A DNA stretch of 11,225 nt from Acidobacteriaceae bacterium (lineage in GTDB: Bacteria; Acidobacteriota; Terriglobia; Terriglobales; Acidobacteriaceae), in contig JAOAPG010000300.1 of NCBI GenBank assembly GCA_025462785.1, positions 1 to 11,225 on the forward strand, read 5' to 3'. The notes under the pieces are model-generated. The model saw only the letters and a list, made by a program, of their open reading frames with translations. It was not told the DNA's origin and searched no databases. The translations under genes and the position numbers were made by a program. Each line of letters opens with the position of its first letter. Position 1 is the stretch's first letter. Below, one piece after another: positions 6,337 to 11,225 of the stretch.

Positions 6337-6380
6337 AAGACAACCGTTTGTTTGATTCATTAGGTTTACATCGTTAATAG
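6337..6380 (+). promoter_or_regulatory. Candidate promoter of the TonB receptor gene
   Basis: Two overlapping readings exist. By alignment with the GH30 promoter, AAGACA (6337-6342), 17 bases, TTAGGT (6360-6365) occupies the same register relative to the operator. By hexamer score, TTGATT (6352-6357), 17 bases, TAATAG (6375-6380) is an alternative. Neither is strong. In both cases operator O2 (6339-6352) overlaps or abuts the -35 box, and the leader would be about 90-105 bases. Confidence 0.35.
6339..6352. promoter_or_regulatory. Candidate LacI-type operator O2 (receptor side)
   Basis: GACAACCGTTTGTT is an imperfect inverted repeat with a central CG. Aligned with O1 read toward GH30, positions 6339-6360 match 6148-6127 of the complementary strand at 18 of 22 bases, all the way to a shared TCAT. 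Centre-to-centre distance from O1 is 204 bases. The shared motif implies joint control of GH30 and the receptor. Confidence 0.55.
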
Positions 6381-6462
6381 GCAGTGTTTGTGTACCAGGG
6401 ATTGCCCGATTAGAGCCAAGCAGCGGTCGGGAATACGCAGCGTAGCGTTGATATCCGATTGT

Positions 6463-6469
6463 AGGGAGG
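6463..6469 (+). promoter_or_regulatory. Ribosome binding site of the TonB receptor gene
   Basis: AGGGAGG, 7 bases before the ATG at 6477-6479. This is a strong Shine-Dalgarno and fixes the start of the receptor. Confidence 0.75.
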
Positions 6470-6476
6470 CAGTTCG

Positions 6477-9400
6477 ATGAATAGAGCAATTCGCTTCGTG
6501 GTTGTGGTTTGTCTTTTGTTGGGCGCAACCGGTCTCGGCTTCGCGCAGAATACAAATTCTGGCGACATTCGCGGTACCGCAACCGATTCATCCGGAGCAG
6601 TTTTGCCAGGCGTGATCGTGACTGTCACCAACATAGATACCGGTGCGACTAAAGACATGGTCACCAATAATGATGGTCTTTACGACACCGCGTCGATTTT
6701 GCCCGGTAGGTATCGAATCACCTTCACCAAAGAGGGTTTCCAAAAGCTCGTACGAGGCCCCATCACGCTCCAAGTTGGGCTCATCACGATCGACGGCCCG
6801 CTGAAGGTTGGCTCAGTGAGTGAAGAAGTGCTGGTCACCACTGACGTCCCGTTGCTGAAGACCGAGGACGCGGAACAATCCACGACTTTTGACTCTAAGA
6901 CCCTGGTAAATCTGCCTCAGGTCGGTACGAATGGACAGAACTGGGGTCCTTTTGCGCAATTACTCCCCGGCGCTGCTGGTGCACCTTCACAGCCTACTGC
7001 TGCAGGAACTTCGGGCGATCCTGGGATTGCCATCGCGGTGAACGGCAACCTCCCCTTTTATGACAACTTCTTGCAGGACGGAGCCTCGACGAACCTGCCG
7101 ATCAGCGCCAACGTCGATATTGCGACATTTGAGACCATATCTGAGCTGAAGATCAGCACTTCAACCTTTTCAGCGCAGTATGGTATTGGAGGAGCGGTTT
7201 TCAATCAGATCACCAAGAGTGGCGGCAATCGTTTTCATGGCGCAGCATACGAGTATTTCGGCGCTGACTGGCTCAAGGCTGACAGTTACAACTTTTCCAG
7301 CACTCCTCAACCGAAACCGTTCCTGCGCTATGACAATTACGGCGGATCGATCAGTGGGCCAATTCTCAAAAACAAACTGTTTTTCTACTTCAATTACGAC
7401 AAGATTTACGACAATGGTGGCGGGTCAACGCAGAGCGCAACTGTGCCAACCGTTGCGATGAGGGCCGGCGACTTCAGTGGGATGCCCACCATTTACGATC
7501 CAGCCACCACCGTTTGCACTACCCCGGGTGTTGCGAGCACTTGCTCAAGGACTGCGTTCACCAACAATGTGATCCCCACAGGCAGGTTTGACGCAGTAGC
7601 CGCCGCGGCTCAAGCTTTCTATCCCCAGCCGAACACTCCGGGACAGACTCCCAACCCAGCCACTCCTGGAGTGGTCATCAATAACTACTCATACACATCG
7701 CCCAATTTGAATCCATTCCTTAAATACTTTGGAAGAATTGATTACAACATGTCGGAGAAAAACCGGATAAATTTCTCCATCACTCAGCGCGACAATCCGG
7801 GCACCAATACGAACCAGCAAGTATGTCCGATTAACTGCTTCTCTGGTGACGTTGACAGCTATAACACACAGATTTCCGATGTGTACGCGTTTAGCCCAAC
7901 CCTCGTGAACGAAGCGCGCTTCGGTTATACCAAGCAGGGAAACTGGTTCGTACCCTACACCCTAGGGAAAGGCTCCCCCCAGAAGCTCGGTTTGCAATAT
8001 TCCAAGGCCGATGTTTTCCCAACGATTAACGTCAGCCAATCATCGGCAGCGTCGGGTAGCGGCGGGTCGGGTAGTGTGGCAATATGCTGTAGTGCGATCC
8101 TGCAACCCGGTACTAACGCGGTTTACATTGAGAATACGTTCCAACCCTCCGATGTAGTTACCCTGATCCACGGCAAACACATCTTGCACTTCGGGGGTGA
8201 GCTTCTCGACTATCAGGCCAACTACACACCGTGGGGAAATACACAATCTGGAAATTTCACCTTCACGGGAGTTTACAGTCAGCAAACCCCGACAATAGGC
8301 AGTGGTGGATCTGCGTACGCGGACTTCCTGCTGGGTGATGTAAACAGCTGGAACGCAACTAACCAGCCGGAATCGGGAATGCGAATGAAGAGTCCGCAGT
8401 TCTTCGTTCAAGACGACTTCAAACTCCGACCGAATCTGACAATTAACCTTGGTCTTCGCTACGAGTACCAAAGTGGATGGAGTGAGGTTAAGAACAATCT
8501 CGGCTCTTTTGATCCAACGATCCAGAATGCTACCACCGGCACGGCGGGTGCAATGTGGTTCGCGGGTCAAACCTCAAGAACCACTTTGATGAAATCCGTA
8601 CCCGATATTTTCTTGCCCCGCGTCGGTTTCGCCTGGAATCCAGGTGGCACAACGGTTGTAAGGGGAGGCTTCGGAATTTACGCCTTCACTTGGAGCATGG
8701 ATGGGTATGGCCAAGGCGTGGGTGTGGGTAACAACAGCACCGGTTCCGCCGGGGACACGACAGGCGGCGTCAGCCCAGTGACTACTCTCAGCGGTCCCGG
8801 AACGAACCTACAGACCGGCCTGCCTCTACCCTATGTGGTAGGGAATAGGTCGCCTGCGGGGTACAACGGGCTCAATGTCCCGTACAACGACTACAACCTC
8901 CCAGTCTCGAAGATGGATCAATGGACGTTGAGCGTAGAGCGACAGCTGGGGACTAACATGGAGGCCGAGATTGCATATGTAGGCAGTCACGGGAGTAACC
9001 TGGACTACCCAGTTGATATTAACCAGATACCAGAGAGCAAGCTGTCTTCGACTTTTAACGAACAAAACACCCCGTATCCGCAGTTCGGGACCATTGCCGG
9101 GGCGCTTAATAACGGCATTTCCAACTACAACTCCTTGCAGGTACAGGTTCAGCGACGGTTGTCGGGAGGATTAACCTTCAATGCAAACTATGTATGGTCG
9201 CATTTCTTGGACAATCAAGATTCGGCCGGATGGGGTGGTCGCGGCGGTACGCAGGTCTACCAAAATGCATTTGACCCTTCTTCTAATTACGGCAACTCTA
9301 ACTTCGATGTCCGTCATGCTGTGAAAGGAAGCTTGGTCTATGAGTTACCCGTGGGAAGAGGGAGAAGATTCCTGAACACGAATCCGTTTCTGGACGCGGT

Positions 9401-9878
9401 GGTAGGAGGATGGCAAACTTCCTTAACCTTCGTTGCTCATAGCGGGCAGCCGTTCACCGTAGTGACATCCAGCAACAACTCTGAGTCGGAGAACCCCGGA
9501 GGAAACAACGAAGCTGCTCAGTTCCCCAATGTTGTTGGCGATCCGCGTGTCAGCAACCCGACTGTTAAGAACTGGTATAACGTTGCAGCCTTCGCTCAAC
9601 CGACCGCTGGCACGTTCGGAAATGAACGCAGAAACAGCTTATTCGGGCCGGATCTGTCGGAAGTGAACTTCTCGTTTGGCAAGAACTTCGCAATACGAGA
9701 GGGAATTGGCCTGCAGTTCCGGATCGATGCTTACAACATCTTGAACCATCCGAGCTTTGCCAACCCGAATACTGGAGTGGCTTTCGACACCAATGGCACG
9801 CCGACGAGCTCATCCAGTATCACCTCAACCACGATCGGGCCCCGGGCCTTCCAGTTGAATGCACGTGTCTCGTTCTGA
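6477..9878 (+). CDS. TonB-dependent receptor, Oar-like, with carboxypeptidase regulatory-like domain
   Basis: Outer-membrane receptor of 1133 residues, typical length for the large acidobacterial class. A Sec signal peptide occupies residues 1-23, cleaved at 'GFA|Q'. Residues about 28-110 form a carboxypeptidase-regulatory-like beta-sandwich ('GDIRGTATDSSGAVLPGVIV', 'DGLYDTASILPGRYRITF'). The plug follows, with 'IAVNGNLPFYDNFLQDGAST' (186-205) and 'FSAQYGIGGAVFNQITKSGG' (231-250) then 'NRFHGA', the hallmark of this class. The remainder is a beta-barrel rich in Asn, Gly, Tyr and Phe, ending 'NARVSF' with the terminal Phe needed for BAM-assisted insertion. These receptors move bulky ligands across the outer membrane with TonB energy. 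In this context a plant or fungal oligosaccharide is likely (inference from the GH30 and CBM6-like neighbours). No SusD partner is adjacent. Cysteine pairs occur in the barrel ('CPINC', 'ICCS'). A strong ribosome binding site and a downstream terminator make it a single-gene transcript, perhaps with some readthrough. Confidence 0.95.
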   Translation: MNRAIRFVVVVCLLLGATGLGFAQNTNSGDIRGTATDSSGAVLPGVIVTVTNIDTGATKDMVTNNDGLYDTASILPGRYRITFTKEGFQKLVRGPITLQVGLITIDGPLKVGSVSEEVLVTTDVPLLKTEDAEQSTTFDSKTLVNLPQVGTNGQNWGPFAQLLPGAAGAPSQPTAAGTSGDPGIAIAVNGNLPFYDNFLQDGASTNLPISANVDIATFETISELKISTSTFSAQYGIGGAVFNQITKSGGNRFHGAAYEYFGADWLKADSYNFSSTPQPKPFLRYDNYGGSISGPILKNKLFFYFNYDKIYDNGGGSTQSATVPTVAMRAGDFSGMPTIYDPATTVCTTPGVASTCSRTAFTNNVIPTGRFDAVAAAAQAFYPQPNTPGQTPNPATPGVVINNYSYTSPNLNPFLKYFGRIDYNMSEKNRINFSITQRDNPGTNTNQQVCPINCFSGDVDSYNTQISDVYAFSPTLVNEARFGYTKQGNWFVPYTLGKGSPQKLGLQYSKADVFPTINVSQSSAASGSGGSGSVAICCSAILQPGTNAVYIENTFQPSDVVTLIHGKHILHFGGELLDYQANYTPWGNTQSGNFTFTGVYSQQTPTIGSGGSAYADFLLGDVNSWNATNQPESGMRMKSPQFFVQDDFKLRPNLTINLGLRYEYQSGWSEVKNNLGSFDPTIQNATTGTAGAMWFAGQTSRTTLMKSVPDIFLPRVGFAWNPGGTTVVRGGFGIYAFTWSMDGYGQGVGVGNNSTGSAGDTTGGVSPVTTLSGPGTNLQTGLPLPYVVGNRSPAGYNGLNVPYNDYNLPVSKMDQWTLSVERQLGTNMEAEIAYVGSHGSNLDYPVDINQIPESKLSSTFNEQNTPYPQFGTIAGALNNGISNYNSLQVQVQRRLSGGLTFNANYVWSHFLDNQDSAGWGGRGGTQVYQNAFDPSSNYGNSNFDVRHAVKGSLVYELPVGRGRRFLNTNPFLDAVVGGWQTSLTFVAHSGQPFTVVTSSNNSESENPGGNNEAAQFPNVVGDPRVSNPTVKNWYNVAAFAQPTAGTFGNERRNSLFGPDLSEVNFSFGKNFAIREGIGLQFRIDAYNILNHPSFANPNTGVAFDTNGTPTSSSSITSTTIGPRAFQLNARVSF

Positions 9879-9899
9879 CGATTGGCATTTTAGGAACGA

Positions 9900-9931
9900 G
9901 GACGGCGGCAGTACACCGCCGTCCTTTTTTT
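9900..9931 (+). terminator. Intrinsic terminator after the TonB receptor gene
   Basis: Perfect 9-base stem GGACGGCGG (9900-9908) / CCGCCGTCC (9916-9924), 7-base loop, then seven T residues (9925-9931). It lies 21 bases after the receptor stop codon. Any expression of the TPR gene from the receptor promoter would need readthrough. Confidence 0.93.
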
Positions 9932-9984
9932 ACAGGCCGGCTTTGCGTCACCCAACCTAACGCGAGTGGCCGTATCATTCGACT

Positions 9985-11187
9985 ATGCGTTTAAAAGTAG
10001 CAATTTGTTTTGTGGTCGCCATTCTCTGCTTCCTGTACTCACTTCAGTGCGCTTCCCAATCCGCTGCAAACCACCAACAGCAAATCGAGTCACACAAACG
10101 GCAGGCGGGGGAGTATCTCAAGCAGCAGAGGCCCGATCTGGCAATTCTCGAATTTCGCGCCATTGTTGCTCTTGACCCCAAGAACGTCGATGCTCGTGGA
10201 AATCTCGGCGTGCTGCTGTTCTTTCAAGGCGACTATGCGGATGCGATTCCGCAGCTTCGGGCGGCGCTAAAACTGCAGCCGACTCTGTGGAAGATAGAGG
10301 CTCTCCTGGGCATGGCCGAGAAGCGGACAGCCGATGTTAAGTCAGCTCTCACCGATTTGGAGAAGGCTTTTCCCAAGCTCGAAGAAAAGAAACTTCGAAT
10401 TGAAACTGGAATGGAGCTGATCGAAATCTACAGCGGTACCGGCGACCTCGATAAGGCGGCCGCCACCGTCGGTACTCTGCGTAGCCTGGATCCAACCAAT
10501 GCAGAGCTTCTCTATACTTCTTACCGCATTCATACAGATCTTGCGGGCGAATCTATGCTGAGTTTGTCCGTGGTGGCTCCGAACTCCGCACGAATGCATC
10601 AAGTGATGGCCCACGAACTTGCGAAGCAGGGAAACAGCGCTGCTGCGATCGCGCAGTACCGTGAAGCGGTCAAGATTGATCCTAATATTCCTGGGCTGCA
10701 CTTCGAACTGGCTGAAATGTTGAACGGGTCGTCGGTTGTGAAGGAGCAGGACGAAGCCGAAGGCGAGTACAAAGCGGCTCTGGCAGTAAACCAATTCGAC
10801 GAGAAGTCCGAATGCAGATTGGGTGATATCGCTTTTCAGAAGGGCGATCTTAAACAAGCGGAAGAACGCTATTCGCGAGCAATTCAAGTTCAGCCCAATG
10901 ATGCCGAAGCCTACCTCGGTCTCGGAAAAACGTTCATGTCGATGAATCAGCCGCAAAAAGCTGAACCAGCATTGGAGCGCGCCGTCCAATTAGAGCCCAC
11001 GAGCGCCGTGGCACACTTCCGCCTAAGTACTATCTACCGACTGACAGGGCGCTCTGCCGATGCGAAGCGCGAGCTGGAGGAGTACCAGAAATACAAAACA
11101 ATGAAAGAAAAACTCGCAGCGATTTATCGCGAGATGCGGGAAGAGCCAGTCAAGCCGGAACGGGACGAGCCGGAGGCGCAGAAATAA
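9985..11187 (+). CDS. Exported tetratricopeptide-repeat protein
   Basis: Protein of 400 residues. The first 25 residues form a hydrophobic signal ('VAICFVVAILCFLYSL'), so it is likely periplasmic. The 'SLQC' at 19-22 is not a canonical lipobox (Gln before Cys), so lipoprotein status is doubtful. The rest is built of TPR units of about 34 residues: clear ones at about 36-69, 70-103 ('GDYADAIPQLRAALKLQP'), 140-173, 204-237, 274-305, 306-339 and 340-373, each with the alternating small/large pattern and a closing Pro. The C-terminus is charged and Pro/Glu-rich (380-400). TPR scaffolds mediate protein-protein contacts; no enzyme motif is seen. Secreted TPR proteins often sit beside large TonB receptors in Acidobacteria, so a role in receptor or export assembly is possible but unproven. 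The ATG at 9985 begins the signal peptide; no clear ribosome binding site precedes it, and only 53 bases separate it from the terminator. Confidence 0.85.
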   Translation: MRLKVAICFVVAILCFLYSLQCASQSAANHQQQIESHKRQAGEYLKQQRPDLAILEFRAIVALDPKNVDARGNLGVLLFFQGDYADAIPQLRAALKLQPTLWKIEALLGMAEKRTADVKSALTDLEKAFPKLEEKKLRIETGMELIEIYSGTGDLDKAAATVGTLRSLDPTNAELLYTSYRIHTDLAGESMLSLSVVAPNSARMHQVMAHELAKQGNSAAAIAQYREAVKIDPNIPGLHFELAEMLNGSSVVKEQDEAEGEYKAALAVNQFDEKSECRLGDIAFQKGDLKQAEERYSRAIQVQPNDAEAYLGLGKTFMSMNQPQKAEPALERAVQLEPTSAVAHFRLSTIYRLTGRSADAKRELEEYQKYKTMKEKLAAIYREMREEPVKPERDEPEAQK

Positions 11188-11225
11188 TCCCGGATAAAAG
11201 CCAGCGTTTGCGCCACGAATTCAAA

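Larger units (their letters stand above)
6084..6476. promoter_or_regulatory. Divergent control region between GH30 and TonB receptor
   Basis: About 390 bases without a supported gene. It is AT-richer than its surroundings and packed with short inverted and direct repeats, listed separately: a strong leftward promoter with overlapping operator, a matching rightward operator, a GAACGTTC palindrome at the GH30 transcription start, a wide GACAA/TTGTC pair, a GGGACACT inverted repeat and a repeated CATTAGGTT. The small minus-strand frames inside it show no protein-like features. Confidence 0.8.

Noticed and set aside
6322..6667. Minus-strand frames antisense to the receptor leader and signal peptide
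   Set aside because: Their translations are not protein-like and they oppose a strongly supported gene start.
8040..8570. 176-residue frame antisense to the receptor barrel
   Set aside because: A shadow frame of the receptor's codon pattern; no start signal or known motif.
10342..10989. 215-residue minus-strand frame in the TPR gene
   Set aside because: It is antisense to clear TPR repeats; its length comes from codon bias of the real gene.

Overview
The window looks like chromosomal DNA of an Acidobacteriota member (Terriglobia/Acidobacteriaceae type). This is inferred from protein style only. The strongest indicator is a very large TonB-dependent receptor of the Oar-like kind, with an N-terminal carboxypeptidase-regulatory-like domain. 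It sits beside a secreted tetratricopeptide-repeat protein, a Tat-exported glycoside hydrolase, a LacI regulator and an FucP-like sugar permease, a mix typical of that phylum. No rRNA, tRNA, CRISPR array or insertion sequence was seen.

Layout: the first 188 bases hold nothing I can support. Minus strand, right to left from the central control region: a GH30-family glycosidase (4671-6083), a secreted CBM6-like carbohydrate-binding protein (3900-4649), a LacI-family regulator broken by one in-frame TAA (2604-3704), an MFS permease whose start overlaps the regulator's end (1427-2614), an unidentified 176-residue ORF (711-1241), and a small zinc-ribbon/DUF2007-like protein (189-563). Plus strand, divergent from the GH30 gene: the 1133-residue TonB-dependent receptor (6477-9878), a strong intrinsic terminator (9900-9931) and a secreted TPR protein (9985-11187).

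The roughly 390-base divergent region (6084-6476) is the regulatory core. The GH30 side has a near-consensus sigma-70 promoter (TTGACA, 17 bases, TATAAC) whose -35 box and spacer are covered by a 14-base inverted repeat with a central CG, the usual form of a LacI-family operator. A second copy, matching 18 of 22 bases when each is read toward its own gene, lies upstream of the receptor. One LacI-type regulator therefore probably controlled both sides.

Working model: the receptor takes up an oligosaccharide across the outer membrane, the GH30 enzyme and CBM6-like protein handle a beta-glycan outside the cytoplasm, and the MFS permease imports the released sugar. The local LacI protein would have repressed the set, but as read here it is truncated at codon 170. 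The locus may thus be constitutive, controlled by a paralogue, or carry a sequencing error. No SusD-like protein is present, so this is a SusD-less glycan-utilisation locus.
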